Part shown: piece after piece, positions 45,741-54,413 of the stretch
How the letters are laid out: each line of letters begins with the position of its first letter
Numbering within the stretch: the stretch's first letter is position 1
Source of the DNA: BOKV01 sp041739465
GTDB lineage: Bacteria > Pseudomonadota > Alphaproteobacteria > Rhizobiales > Rhizobiaceae
Length of the DNA stretch: 64,000 nucleotides
NCBI GenBank assembly: GCA_041739465.1
Contig: JBGSNX010000069.1
Location: 34,585 to 98,584 of the forward strand
Direction: 5' to 3'
Notes under the pieces: generated by a model
Database searches by the model: none
What the model was told of the DNA's origin: nothing
What the model saw: only the letters and a program-made list of their open reading frames with translations
Program-made: the position numbers and the translations under genes

Positions 45741-46172
45741 ATGCAATATGAAGCCCATGTTGCTCGCCTGGACTTGCTGGTTCCTGACGATGCCGCCCAG
45801 AAACGTGAAGTTTATCGGATCGGCGACTTGTCACGGGAATTTGGAGTTACATTGCGCACCCTGCGCTTTTACGAAGACAGGGGTCTGATCTCTCCGCAAA
45901 GGGAGGGCTCGACCCGTTTGTATTCTGAACGCGACAGGGCGAGACTGAAAATCATTCTGCTTGCCAAGCAGGTCGGCTTTCCGCTGACGGATATTCAGGA
46001 GCTGATGGAAATCTACGACAATGGCGGCAAGGGTGAAGAACCCATTACCGCGGTTCTCGAGAAATTCACCAGACAGATGGATGTTCTCAGACAGCAGAAG
46101 CTTGAAGTCGAGGCGGCCATCGTACGGTTGGCGTCCACCATCGACAACCTGACCGAGATGGCAAGCGAGTGA
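45741..46172 (+). CDS. MerR-family regulator (LiuR-like) of fatty/branched acid catabolism
   Basis: A 143-residue MerR regulator. The winged helix reads YRIGDLSREFGVTLRTLRFY, then EDRGLISPQREG, and a coiled-coil dimerisation helix spans about 100-140. No metal-binding cysteines are present, so it is not a metal sensor. It lies upstream of a complete beta-oxidation operon, and a palindrome of the type bound by LiuR-like MerR proteins lies in that operon's promoter region. This suggests it represses the operon until an acyl-CoA accumulates. The ATG at 45741 fits the family start. Confidence 0.8.
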   Translation: MQYEAHVARLDLLVPDDAAQKREVYRIGDLSREFGVTLRTLRFYEDRGLISPQREGSTRLYSERDRARLKIILLAKQVGFPLTDIQELMEIYDNGGKGEEPITAVLEKFTRQMDVLRQQKLEVEAAIVRLASTIDNLTEMASE

Positions 46173-46375
46173 AATAGACTGCGGCGGAAAGTATCGTCGC
46201 GTCAGTATCAGATCCATATTTGCAGACCCACTGCTTGAAGGTGTCCCACGGACGCTAGCCAGCATGTTTTTTTGCGCCTGCGATTCTTGCGGGCGAAATC
46301 AGGGTGACTGCATCATAATGCGATCCCACGGGGCAAATCGGTTTGCATGGCAATCCGGTCGGACGGGGTCGCTCA

Positions 46376-46420
46376 GCGGGAGCATTCTTCGGGGCGAACG
46401 AATGCTCCCGCATCATTTTT
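46376..46420 (+). terminator. Strong intrinsic terminator 200 bp past merR
   Basis: A perfect 12-bp stem (46376-46387 with 46400-46411), a 12-nt loop and ATCATTTTT to 46420. It may end a long merR 3' untranslated region or an independent small RNA. Confidence 0.75.
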
Positions 46421-46599
46421 CAGCACATCAGCACGTAATCTCCGACAATCGAAAAGCCAGCGCAGGCTTGCCTGCCTGAACAGAGCGCCTGCCTGACGAT
46501 TTTCGTGCTTTTTTCAGAAAATTCTCCCGCAATTGCAGCATTTTCATGAAAAATTGCATCGGCAGATTCGAAAGTGGCGCAAAAGTGATCGTTTGCGCA

Positions 46600-46615
46600 T
46601 TTACGCTTACGTAAA
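46600..46615. promoter_or_regulatory. LiuR-type MerR operator upstream of the beta-oxidation operon
   Basis: TTTACGCTTACGTAAA is a 16-bp inverted repeat with perfect 6-bp arms (TTTACG/CGTAAA). It resembles the published LiuR consensus, which centres on TTTACG-N4-CGTAAA. It lies 100 bp before the first acyl-CoA dehydrogenase ATG and downstream of a MerR gene. The palindrome is seen directly; the cognate regulator is inferred. Confidence 0.68.
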
Positions 46616-46715
46616 AGTTTGCTATGGCCATCCCGAGTGAATTTGCGACGCCGGGAGCATGATGCGCCGGCTCGACAGACCTGAAAACCGCCATTTGCAC
46701 CCCGGAGGAACATCC

Positions 46716-48512
46716 ATGCCAATTTACTCGGCGCCCATGCAGGACAGCCTTTTTGTCCTCAACGAAGTCCTCAATCTGCAACGCTACAACAATCTGCCCG
46801 GTTTTGAGGAAGCGACGCCAGAACTCATCGAGGCAATCCTGGGCGAAGCGGCCAAGCTCTGCGAGGAAGTGCTGCATCCGGTGAACCATTCGGGCGACAA
46901 GGAAGGTTGCACAAGGCATCCGGACGGCACGGTAACGACGCCCAAGGGGTTCAAGGAAGCCTATGAGGCTTACAAGACTGGCGGCTGGATGGGCCTTTCG
47001 GCCGACCCGGAATATGGCGGACAGGGCTTGCCCTATGCGCTGCACTCAGCGGTCGGTGAATATCTTTCCGCGTCCAACATGGCCTTTTCAATGTATCCGG
47101 GCCTGACCCAGGGTGCGATAGCGGCAATCCAGGTGCATGGCACCAGCGAGCAGAAGCAGGCTTATCTGCCAAAGATGATCGAGGGCCGGTGGACCGGCAC
47201 CATGAACCTTACCGAGCCACATTGCGGAACCGACCTTGGCATGCTGCGCACCCGCGCCGTGCCAACAGGCGATGGTTCATACAAGATCTCCGGTCAGAAA
47301 ATCTTCATTTCGGCTGGCGAACACGATCTTTCGGAGAACATCATTCATCTGGTACTGGCCCGCATCGAGGGCGCACCGGAAGGCACCAAGGGCATTTCAC
47401 TGTTCATCGTGCCCAAATTCGTGCTCAAGGCAGACGGCACGCCGGGTGAACGCAATCCGGTTACTTGCGGTTCCATCGAAGAGAAGATGGGCATTCACGG
47501 CAATTCCACCTGCGTCATGAATTATGACGAAGCCATTGGCTATCTCATCGGGCAGGAGAACAAGGGCCTCAACGCGATGTTCGTGATGATGAACGAAGCG
47601 CGGCTCGGCGTTGGCCTGCAGGGTCTGGCCATTTCCGAGATCGCCTACCAGAACGCCGTTGCCTATGCCAAGGATCGCATCCAGGGCCGGTCCCTGACCG
47701 GACCCAAGGCGCCCGACAGGAAGGCAGACCCGATAATTGTCCATCCGGACATTCGCCGCAACCTGATGAACATCAAGGCTTTCAACGAAGCTGGTCGTGC
47801 GTTCATGCTTTGGGCGGCGCTGAAGGGCGACATATCGCATCGCGCGACTTCGGAAGAAGAGCGGCAGCGTGCCGACGACCTGATGGGCCTGCTTACGCCA
47901 GTCATCAAGGGTGTGCTCACCGACAAGGGCTTCGACAATACCGTTGCCGCGCAGCAGGTTTTTGGCGGCCATGGCTACATTCAGGAATGGGGCATGGAGC
48001 AGTTCGTGCGCGATGCCCGCATTGCGATGATTTACGAAGGCGCCAACGGCGTTCAGGCGCTTGATCTGGTCGGACGCAAACTGCCCAAGGATGGCGGGCG
48101 CGCCATGCGCACCTTCCTTGAAGAGGTCAACGGTTTCACCGCGAAGCATCGCGACAATGAGGCGATGGCCAAATTCACCAAGCCGTTGCGCAATGCGGTG
48201 AAGTCTTTGGAAACGGCAACGCTGTGGCTGGTCCAGAACGGCCTGAAGAACCCTGACAATGCAGGTGCTGCTTCAACCGACTATTTGCACCTGACCGGCC
48301 TGGTTTGCCTTGGCTACATGTGGGCCATCATGGCTGAAAAATCCAACGAAGCGCTTGCTGCCGGAGCCAATGGCAAGACCTCGTTCTACGAGACCAAGCT
48401 TGCAACGGCGCGCTTCTTCATGGAGCGGGTGTTGCCTGAAGCTCAGGCGCATCTGGCCCGGATTGAAAGCGGTTCTGAAAGCATGATGGCATTGCCGGCG
48501 GAGGCATTCTGA
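46716..48512 (+). CDS. Acyl-CoA dehydrogenase with C-terminal extension (DmdC/FadE-like)
   Basis: A 598-residue FAD enzyme for the first oxidation step of acyl-CoA breakdown, longer than the usual 380-residue class because of an added C-terminal helical domain. Typical segments are MNLTEPHCGTDLG and KIFISAGEHDL. The catalytic Glu is in MIYEGANGVQALDL. Its size class includes 3-methylmercaptopropionyl-CoA dehydrogenase (DmdC) and long-chain enzymes. GGAGGA lies 7-12 bp before the ATG at 46716. It is the first gene of the operon. Confidence 0.9.
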   Translation: MPIYSAPMQDSLFVLNEVLNLQRYNNLPGFEEATPELIEAILGEAAKLCEEVLHPVNHSGDKEGCTRHPDGTVTTPKGFKEAYEAYKTGGWMGLSADPEYGGQGLPYALHSAVGEYLSASNMAFSMYPGLTQGAIAAIQVHGTSEQKQAYLPKMIEGRWTGTMNLTEPHCGTDLGMLRTRAVPTGDGSYKISGQKIFISAGEHDLSENIIHLVLARIEGAPEGTKGISLFIVPKFVLKADGTPGERNPVTCGSIEEKMGIHGNSTCVMNYDEAIGYLIGQENKGLNAMFVMMNEARLGVGLQGLAISEIAYQNAVAYAKDRIQGRSLTGPKAPDRKADPIIVHPDIRRNLMNIKAFNEAGRAFMLWAALKGDISHRATSEEERQRADDLMGLLTPVIKGVLTDKGFDNTVAAQQVFGGHGYIQEWGMEQFVRDARIAMIYEGANGVQALDLVGRKLPKDGGRAMRTFLEEVNGFTAKHRDNEAMAKFTKPLRNAVKSLETATLWLVQNGLKNPDNAGAASTDYLHLTGLVCLGYMWAIMAEKSNEALAAGANGKTSFYETKLATARFFMERVLPEAQAHLARIESGSESMMALPAEAF

Positions 48513-48543
48513 CCGGCAGAACCGCGAACTTCGGGAGGAAGCA

Positions 48544-49710
48544 ATGCGGCCTGCGGAAATTCTTGGTGTGAAAACGCCCTACTGGCGTGGCGGTGACGTC
48601 GCCATGCTTGCCGACATGACCGAAAAGTGGATGGCGGCAGAAATTGCCCCGCACTACGAAGCCTATGAGGAAGCGGGCATTGTGCCGCGCGCCAAATGGG
48701 AAGCGGCAGGTGCGGCGGGGTTGCTCTGCGCTTCCATCCCCGAGGAGTATGGCGGATCGGGCGGCACTTACGCCCATGAAACTGCCATCATTGAAGCAAT
48801 CAGCCATGTCGGCGTCGACGGTTTCGGCATCGGGCTGCACAATGCTATCGTTGCCCCCTACATCCTGCATTACGGCTCGGAAGAGCAGAAGCGCAAATGG
48901 CTGCCGAAAATGGCAACCGGAGAGTTGATCGGCGCCATAGCCATGACCGAACCGGGTGCCGGCTCCGATTTGCAGGGCATCCGCACTTCGGCGGTTCGTG
49001 ATGGTAATCATTACCGCATCAGCGGCTCAAAGACCTTTATTACCAACGGCCAGAACGCCAATCTCATCATTGTCGTCACCAAGACCGACCCTGCAAAGGG
49101 CGCGAAGGGAACATCGCTGATCGTGGTCGAGACTGACGAAGCAGACGGCTTCATGCGCGGGCGAAACCTCGACAAGATCGGCGCCAAGGCAAACGACACT
49201 TCCGAATTGTTTTTCAACGACGTGCGGGTGCCAACTTCGAACCTGCTGGGTACCGATGAAGGCCAGGGCTTCTTCCAACTGATGCAGCAATTGCCGCAAG
49301 AGCGGCTGCAGATCGGCGCCTCTGCCATCGCGATGGTAGAGCGGGCACTGGCGCTCACCATCGATTACGTCAAGGAGCGCAAGGCCTTCGGCAAGCCAAT
49401 CCTCGATTTCCAGAACACCCAGTTCAAGCTGGCCGAGATGAAGACCGAAGCGGTGGTAGGGCGCACATTCTACGACTGGTGCTGTGCCGAACACCTTGAA
49501 GGCCGCCTGACGCCGGAACTCGCCTCGATGGCCAAGCTGTGGCTCACCGAATTGCAGGGGCGCGTGGTTGACGGCTGCCTGCAATTGTTTGGCGGCTATG
49601 GCTACATGAATGAATACCCGATCGCCCGCATGTTTCGCGATGCCCGCGTGCAGCGCATCTATGGCGGCACCAACGAGATCATGAAACTGCTGATTTCACG
49701 CTCGCTCTAG
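48544..49710 (+). CDS. Acyl-CoA dehydrogenase (LCAD/IVD-like)
   Basis: A 388-residue acyl-CoA dehydrogenase with AMTEPGAGSDLQGI and the C-terminal RIYGGTNEIMKLLISRSL, which match long-chain and isovaleryl enzymes. The usual catalytic Glu of YEGT is Gly here; as in LCAD and IVD, the base is expected on the earlier helix, where Glu 266 (AMVERAL) aligns. It follows the first dehydrogenase by 31 bp. Substrate chain length is unknown. Confidence 0.9.
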   Translation: MRPAEILGVKTPYWRGGDVAMLADMTEKWMAAEIAPHYEAYEEAGIVPRAKWEAAGAAGLLCASIPEEYGGSGGTYAHETAIIEAISHVGVDGFGIGLHNAIVAPYILHYGSEEQKRKWLPKMATGELIGAIAMTEPGAGSDLQGIRTSAVRDGNHYRISGSKTFITNGQNANLIIVVTKTDPAKGAKGTSLIVVETDEADGFMRGRNLDKIGAKANDTSELFFNDVRVPTSNLLGTDEGQGFFQLMQQLPQERLQIGASAIAMVERALALTIDYVKERKAFGKPILDFQNTQFKLAEMKTEAVVGRTFYDWCCAEHLEGRLTPELASMAKLWLTELQGRVVDGCLQLFGGYGYMNEYPIARMFRDARVQRIYGGTNEIMKLLISRSL

Positions 49711-49729
49711 GGCGTCAGGGAGAAAATGA

Positions 49730-50023
49730 ATGCCCAAAGGTTACTGGATCGCACACATCAATGTCACGGACCCGGAGCGCTACAAAAGCTACGTCGCGGA
49801 AGCCGGACCGGCCTACCAGGCGCACGGCGCAAAGTTTGTCATTCGCGGTGGCGCGGGCGAACAGGTTGAGGGCACCGGGCTCGGCCCCCGCCATGTCGTG
49901 ATCGAGTTCGAAAGCCTTGATCAGGCGAAGGCCTGTTACTCCAGCCAAACCTACCAGAGTGCAAAGAAGCATCGCGAAGCGGCGTCCACCGGCCACATCC
50001 TGATTGTTGAAGGAATAGAATGA
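49730..50023 (+). CDS. DUF1330 family protein
   Basis: A 97-residue dimeric alpha-beta barrel protein of DUF1330, recognised by KGYWIAHINVTDPERYKSYV and RHVVIEFESLDQAKACYSS. Its biochemical role is unknown; such genes often sit in catabolic operons. Its stop overlaps the downstream GST start (ATGATGA). Confidence 0.9.
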   Translation: MPKGYWIAHINVTDPERYKSYVAEAGPAYQAHGAKFVIRGGAGEQVEGTGLGPRHVVIEFESLDQAKACYSSQTYQSAKKHREAASTGHILIVEGIE

Positions 50024-50673
50024 TGACCGACTATACGCTGCACTGCTTCCTTGAATCCGGCAACGCCTACAAGGTGGCGCTGATGCTGACCCTGGCAGGC
50101 GCCGACTGGAAGGTCGAGCGTGTCGCCTTTTTTGCCGGCCAGACCCGCTCGCCGCAGTTCCGCGACATCAACGTGATGGGCGAAGTGCCGGTGCTGGTCG
50201 ATCATACCCAGGGTGATCTGACGCTTTCGCAGTCGGGCCTGATCCTTTGGCATCTTGCCGACCGCTACGACCAGTTCGCGGCCCACAACGCGGACGAGCA
50301 CCGCGAGATCCTGCGCTGGCTGTTCTGGGACAATCACAAACTGACCTCGTATACGGCGACGGCGCGTTTCCTGGGCCACTTCCAGAAGAAGAATGATGAC
50401 CCGGTGACGCAGTTCATGGCGGCCCGCGCCGTTGGCGCCTACAAGGTGCTCGACGCGCATCTCAACGGTCGCAGTTTCGTGGTCGGCGACCGCCCGACCA
50501 TCGCTGATTTTTCGATCTGCGGCTATCTGTTCTGGCCGGATCAAATCGGCGTCAACTGGGCCGACTACCCCAATATCGACGCCTGGCTGATGCGCATCGC
50601 TGCGCTGCCGGGCTACAAGCGCCCCGAACAATTGATGCCGTCCGGCATCGACCCGCAACCAGCAATCGCCTGA
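50020..50673 (+). CDS. Glutathione S-transferase family protein
   Basis: A 217-residue GST. An N-terminal thioredoxin-like domain (residues 1-80) has the cis-Pro segment MGEVPVLVDH and the glutathione-contact LSQSGLILWHLAD. The C-terminal helical domain includes GDRPTIADFSICGYLF. The substrate is unknown; in this operon it could detoxify or isomerise acyl intermediates. It overlaps DUF1330 by four bases. Either of two adjacent ATG codons could be the start. Confidence 0.9.
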   Translation: MMTDYTLHCFLESGNAYKVALMLTLAGADWKVERVAFFAGQTRSPQFRDINVMGEVPVLVDHTQGDLTLSQSGLILWHLADRYDQFAAHNADEHREILRWLFWDNHKLTSYTATARFLGHFQKKNDDPVTQFMAARAVGAYKVLDAHLNGRSFVVGDRPTIADFSICGYLFWPDQIGVNWADYPNIDAWLMRIAALPGYKRPEQLMPSGIDPQPAIA

Positions 50674-50714
50674 ACAAGCGCCGGCCTTTTCCGGCAGACC
50701 CAAGGAGACAAGTG

Positions 50715-51923
50715 ATGTCTGAAGCCTATGTATTCGACCATGTACGCACGCCCCGCGGCAAGGGCCGCAAAGATGGCAGCCTGCACGAAGTGCCGGCGGT
50801 GCGCCTCGCCGCCGGAACGCTTTCGGCGCTGCGTGATCGCAATGGAATGGACACCAAAGTTGTTGGCGACGTGATCCTTGGCTGCGTCGATCCGGTCGGC
50901 GAAGCTGGTTCCGACATCGCCCGCGCAGCAGTGTTTGAGGCTGGTTACGACAACAGCGTCGGCGGTATCCAGATCAACCGGTTCTGCGCGTCGGGCCTTG
51001 ATGCCATCAATTTCGCTGCGTCGAAAATTGCCGCAGGTTCCGATGACGTGATCATTGCCGGCGGTGTTGAATCGATGAGCCGCGTTGGCATGGGCATGTC
51101 CGGCGGCGCATGGCCGATGGACCCGTCGGTTGCCGTGCCTTCCTATTTCATGCCGCAAGGCATTTCGGCGGACCTTATCGCCACCAAATACGGCTTCTCG
51201 CGCGATGATGTTGACGCCTATGCTGTCGAAAGCCAGAAGCGGGCCGCCAAGAGCTGGGAAGACGGCCGCTTCAAGAAGTCGGTTGTTCCGGTCAAGGACA
51301 TCAACGGCATCACCATTCTGGCCCAGGACGAACACATGCGTCCGACAACAAACATGCAGAGCCTTGCAGCCCTTGAGCCTGCCTTCCTGATGATGGGCGA
51401 AATGGGCGGGTTTGATGCCGTTGCCATTCAGGCGCATCCTGATGTCGAAATGGTCAAGCATGTCCACCACGCAGGTAACTCCTCGGGCATCGTCGACGGC
51501 GCTGCTGCCGTGCTGATGGGTTCGAAAAAGGGCGGCAAGGCGCTAGGCCTCAAGCCGCGCGCGCGCATCCGGGCCTTTGCCAATATCGGTTCGGATCCGG
51601 CGCTGATGCTGACAGGCCCGATCGACGTGACCGAGAAGCTGCTGAAGCAATCGAAGATGAAGCTTTCGGACATCGATCTTTTCGAACTCAACGAAGCCTT
51701 CGCCTCGGTGGTGCTGCGGTTCATGCAGCACTTCAAGATCAGCCACGACAAGATGAATGTCTGCGGCGGCGCGATCGCACTTGGCCACCCGCTTGGCGCA
51801 ACCGGCGCGATGATCCTTGGCACGGTGCTTGATGAACTGGAGCGGCGCGACCTCAACACCGCGCTCGTGACCTTGTGCATCGGCGCCGGCATGGGAACCG
51901 CCACGATCATCGAACGCGTCTGA
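50715..51923 (+). CDS. Acetyl-CoA C-acyltransferase (thiolase)
   Basis: A thiolase of 402 residues that cleaves 3-ketoacyl-CoA to acetyl-CoA. The nucleophilic Cys is in INRFCASGLDAIN, the catalytic His in GGAIALGHPLGATGA and the second Cys in LVTLCIGAGMG. AAGGAG ends 7 bp before the ATG at 50715; a GTG one codon earlier is less likely. As the partner of the downstream bifunctional enzyme it corresponds to FadA/FadI. Confidence 0.94.
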   Translation: MSEAYVFDHVRTPRGKGRKDGSLHEVPAVRLAAGTLSALRDRNGMDTKVVGDVILGCVDPVGEAGSDIARAAVFEAGYDNSVGGIQINRFCASGLDAINFAASKIAAGSDDVIIAGGVESMSRVGMGMSGGAWPMDPSVAVPSYFMPQGISADLIATKYGFSRDDVDAYAVESQKRAAKSWEDGRFKKSVVPVKDINGITILAQDEHMRPTTNMQSLAALEPAFLMMGEMGGFDAVAIQAHPDVEMVKHVHHAGNSSGIVDGAAAVLMGSKKGGKALGLKPRARIRAFANIGSDPALMLTGPIDVTEKLLKQSKMKLSDIDLFELNEAFASVVLRFMQHFKISHDKMNVCGGAIALGHPLGATGAMILGTVLDELERRDLNTALVTLCIGAGMGTATIIERV

Positions 51924-51966
51924 GCCCTGTCCATAGCTGCGACAGCAAAGAATTTGGAGAACACAC

Positions 51967-54180
51967 ATGACCTACAAGAATTTCACCATCGAGACAGATA
52001 GCGACGGCATTGCGCTCGTCACCTGGGACATGCCCGGCAAGACCATGAACGTGATCGACCAGTCGGTATCGGAAGAACTGGGCGCAATCGTTGACGCGAT
52101 GGCCGCCGATGCTGGCGTAAAAGGCGTTGTTGTCACCTCCGGCAAGGAAGCCTTTTCCGGCGGTGCCGATCTTTCGATGCTGGAAAACCTGTTTGCCCAG
52201 TATCGCAAAATGCAGAAGAAGGACCCGGAAGGCGCATCCAAGATGCTGTTTGAATCGGCGGCTTTCCTGCAGAAGGTACTGCGCAAGCTCGAAACCGGCG
52301 GCAAGCCATGGGTTGCGGCGATCAATGGCGTTGCCATGGGCGGCGCTTTCGAACTTTGCCTCGCCTGCCATGGCCGGGTGATGACCGATGATCCCAAGGC
52401 CAAGGTCGGCCTGCCGGAAGTCAAGGTCGGCCTGTTTCCAGGTGGCGGCGGCACACAGCGTGTTCCGCGGCTGATCCAGACCCAGGAAGCCTTGCAGATG
52501 CTGTTGCAGGGCAAAAGCTATGACGGCGCAAAGGCCAAGCGCCTTGGCCTCGTGCATGAAACTGCTCTGGCTGGCGAAGTCGTCGCCGCCGCCAAGAAGA
52601 TGATCCTTGGCGGCCTGAAAGCAGTCCAGCCATGGGACGAGAAGGGCTACAAGATCCCGGGCGGCGCAGTCTATTCGGCGCAAGGCGCGCAGCTGTTCCC
52701 GGCAGCAAATGCGATCTACCGCCGCGAGACCTATGACAATTTCCCCGGCGCCCGCGCCATCATGAAATGCGTCTATGAAGGCCTGCTGCTGCCGATGGAT
52801 GCGGCCTTGCGGGTTGAAAGCCGCTATTTTGCGCATGTGCTGACAACCACCGAAGCTGGCATGATGATCCGCTCGCTGTTCCTGTCGATGCAGGCGCTCA
52901 ACAAGGGCGCACGCCGTCCGGTGGATGTGGCCCCGTCCAAGCTGAAGAAAATCGGTATTCTGGGCGGCGGCGGATTCATGGGCGCAGGCATCGGTTATGT
53001 CAGTGCCAAGGCAGGCATTGAAGTGGTGCTGCTCGACCGCGACCAGGCGAGCGCCGACAAGGGCCTTGCGCATTGCGATGACCTTGAAACCAAGGCGATC
53101 GGCCGTGGTTCTTCTTCGGCTGAAGCCAAGGCAAAATTGTTGGAGCTCATCAAGACCACCGACGACTACAAGGCGCTGGGCGATTGCGACCTGGTGATCG
53201 AAGCGGTTTTCGAAGATTCCAACGTCAAGAAAATCGTCACCGAGAAGGCAGCGGAACACATGAAGGCCGGGGCGATTTTCGCTTCCAACACTTCGACCAT
53301 TCCGATCACCGGGCTGGCGAAGAACTTCCCCAATGCCAAGAACTTCATTGGCATCCACTTCTTCTCGCCAGTTGACCGCATGATGCTGACGGAAATCATC
53401 ATGGGCAAGAAAACCGGCGACAAGGCGCTCGCGGTGGCACTCGATTATGTGCGCGCCATCAAGAAGACGCCGATCGTTGTCAACGATACCCGCGGTTTCT
53501 TCGTCAATCGCTGCGTCCTTCGCTACATGTCGGAAGCCTACAACATGCTGATCGAAGGCGTGCCGGCAGCCATGATCGAGAACGTTGCCAAGATGGCAGG
53601 AATGCCGGTCGGACCGCTCGCGTTGAACGATGAAACAGCCATCGACCTCAGCCACAAGATTATGCATCAGACCGTGCGCGACATGGGCGAAAAGGCCGTT
53701 GACCAGCGGCATCTCGCCATGGTCAACCGGATGGTCGAAGAGTTTGGCCGCTTTGGCCGAAAGAACGGCAAGGGCTTTTACGACTACCCGGACAAGCCGG
53801 CCAAGAAGCATTTGTGGTCCGGTCTCAAGGATCTGTTTGCGCAACAGGACCCGGCAAACATCAGCGTTCAGGAACTCAAGGACCGCTTCCACGCGGTGAT
53901 TGCATTGGAGGCGGCACGCTGCGTTGAAGAAGGCGTGGTAACTGACGTGCGCGAGGCCGATGTCGGCTCGATCCTGGGTTTCGGATTCGCGCCACATACC
54001 GGCGGGGCGATTTCCTATATCGACGGCATGGGCTCCGCCAAGTTTGTCGAGATGGTGAAGCGCTTGCAGAAAAAGTACGGATCGCAGTTCAAGCCGAACA
54101 AGCTGTTGACCGACATGGCAGCACGCGACGAGCGGTTCTACGACCGCTTCAAGCCGGCTGAAGCCAAAAAGGCCGCCTGA
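51967..54180 (+). CDS. fadJ: 3-hydroxyacyl-CoA dehydrogenase / enoyl-CoA hydratase (FadJ-type)
   Basis: A 737-residue bifunctional beta-oxidation enzyme. The hydratase domain (1 to about 230) has both catalytic Glu residues in GAFELCLACHG and GLPEVKVGLFPGGGGTQRVPR. The NAD-binding domain starts near 325 (ILGGGGFMGAGI), with the catalytic His in GIHFFSPVDRM. Two 3HCDH C-terminal domains follow. It forms the trifunctional system with the thiolase encoded 43 bp upstream. It is the last gene of the operon, followed by a terminator-like hairpin. Confidence 0.93.
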   Translation: MTYKNFTIETDSDGIALVTWDMPGKTMNVIDQSVSEELGAIVDAMAADAGVKGVVVTSGKEAFSGGADLSMLENLFAQYRKMQKKDPEGASKMLFESAAFLQKVLRKLETGGKPWVAAINGVAMGGAFELCLACHGRVMTDDPKAKVGLPEVKVGLFPGGGGTQRVPRLIQTQEALQMLLQGKSYDGAKAKRLGLVHETALAGEVVAAAKKMILGGLKAVQPWDEKGYKIPGGAVYSAQGAQLFPAANAIYRRETYDNFPGARAIMKCVYEGLLLPMDAALRVESRYFAHVLTTTEAGMMIRSLFLSMQALNKGARRPVDVAPSKLKKIGILGGGGFMGAGIGYVSAKAGIEVVLLDRDQASADKGLAHCDDLETKAIGRGSSSAEAKAKLLELIKTTDDYKALGDCDLVIEAVFEDSNVKKIVTEKAAEHMKAGAIFASNTSTIPITGLAKNFPNAKNFIGIHFFSPVDRMMLTEIIMGKKTGDKALAVALDYVRAIKKTPIVVNDTRGFFVNRCVLRYMSEAYNMLIEGVPAAMIENVAKMAGMPVGPLALNDETAIDLSHKIMHQTVRDMGEKAVDQRHLAMVNRMVEEFGRFGRKNGKGFYDYPDKPAKKHLWSGLKDLFAQQDPANISVQELKDRFHAVIALEAARCVEEGVVTDVREADVGSILGFGFAPHTGGAISYIDGMGSAKFVEMVKRLQKKYGSQFKPNKLLTDMAARDERFYDRFKPAEAKKAA

Positions 54181-54206
54181 TCAGGCGCAAGTATTTCCAA
54201 AACCAT

Positions 54207-54240
54207 GGCCCCGCCCGTCAAACGGCGGGGTCATTTGTTT
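54207..54240 (+). terminator. Terminator-like hairpin after fadJ
   Basis: A GC-rich stem (54208-54215 with 54224-54231, one G-T pair) with an 8-nt loop is followed by a T-rich but interrupted tract (CATTTGTTT). It lies 27 bp after the fadJ stop codon. Confidence 0.6.
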
Positions 54241-54405
54241 CTGAGCGCCGAAAGGCCAATCCCAATTGCTTCGAGACCGCCATCCGATACCAGCACCCAA
54301 GGGGGTGATGTAGCTTGCCTCGGAGGAGCAAAGGAAGTGGATCGCGTTGGCTATCTCATCTTTGGATGGATAGCCGAATGGACGCGTGGCTATCGCGCTG
54401 CAAGG
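54240..54405 (-). pseudogene. Decayed 3' remnant of a short-chain dehydrogenase
   Basis: On the minus strand the segment reads SKDEIANAIHFLCSSEASYIT, then shifts frame near 54300 and continues VLVSDGGLEAIGIGLSALR. These two parts align with the C-terminus of the intact dehydrogenase at 55339-56094 (SEDEIANAIHFLCSAEASYIT, then VLAVDGGFEAVGIGLPALR). Only about 55 residues remain; the upstream part of the gene is missing where it meets the next dehydrogenase gene. This looks like a truncated, frameshifted duplicate left by a deletion or recombination. Confidence 0.75.
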
Positions 54406-54413
54406 CTGCCGGG

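Larger units (their letters stand above)
46173..46715. other. Intergenic region with orphan terminator and operator
   Basis: This 543-bp region holds no recognisable protein gene. It contains a strong hairpin with a T run (46376-46420) far from the merR stop, and a LiuR-like palindrome (46600-46615) near the beta-oxidation operon. The segment 46200-46420 could encode a small RNA, which is not shown. Confidence 0.5.

Noticed and set aside
51907..53997. 696-residue open frame on the minus strand opposite fadJ
   Set aside because: It lies antisense to a well-conserved multidomain enzyme, is His/Arg-rich with no domain, and reflects the codon bias of fadJ.
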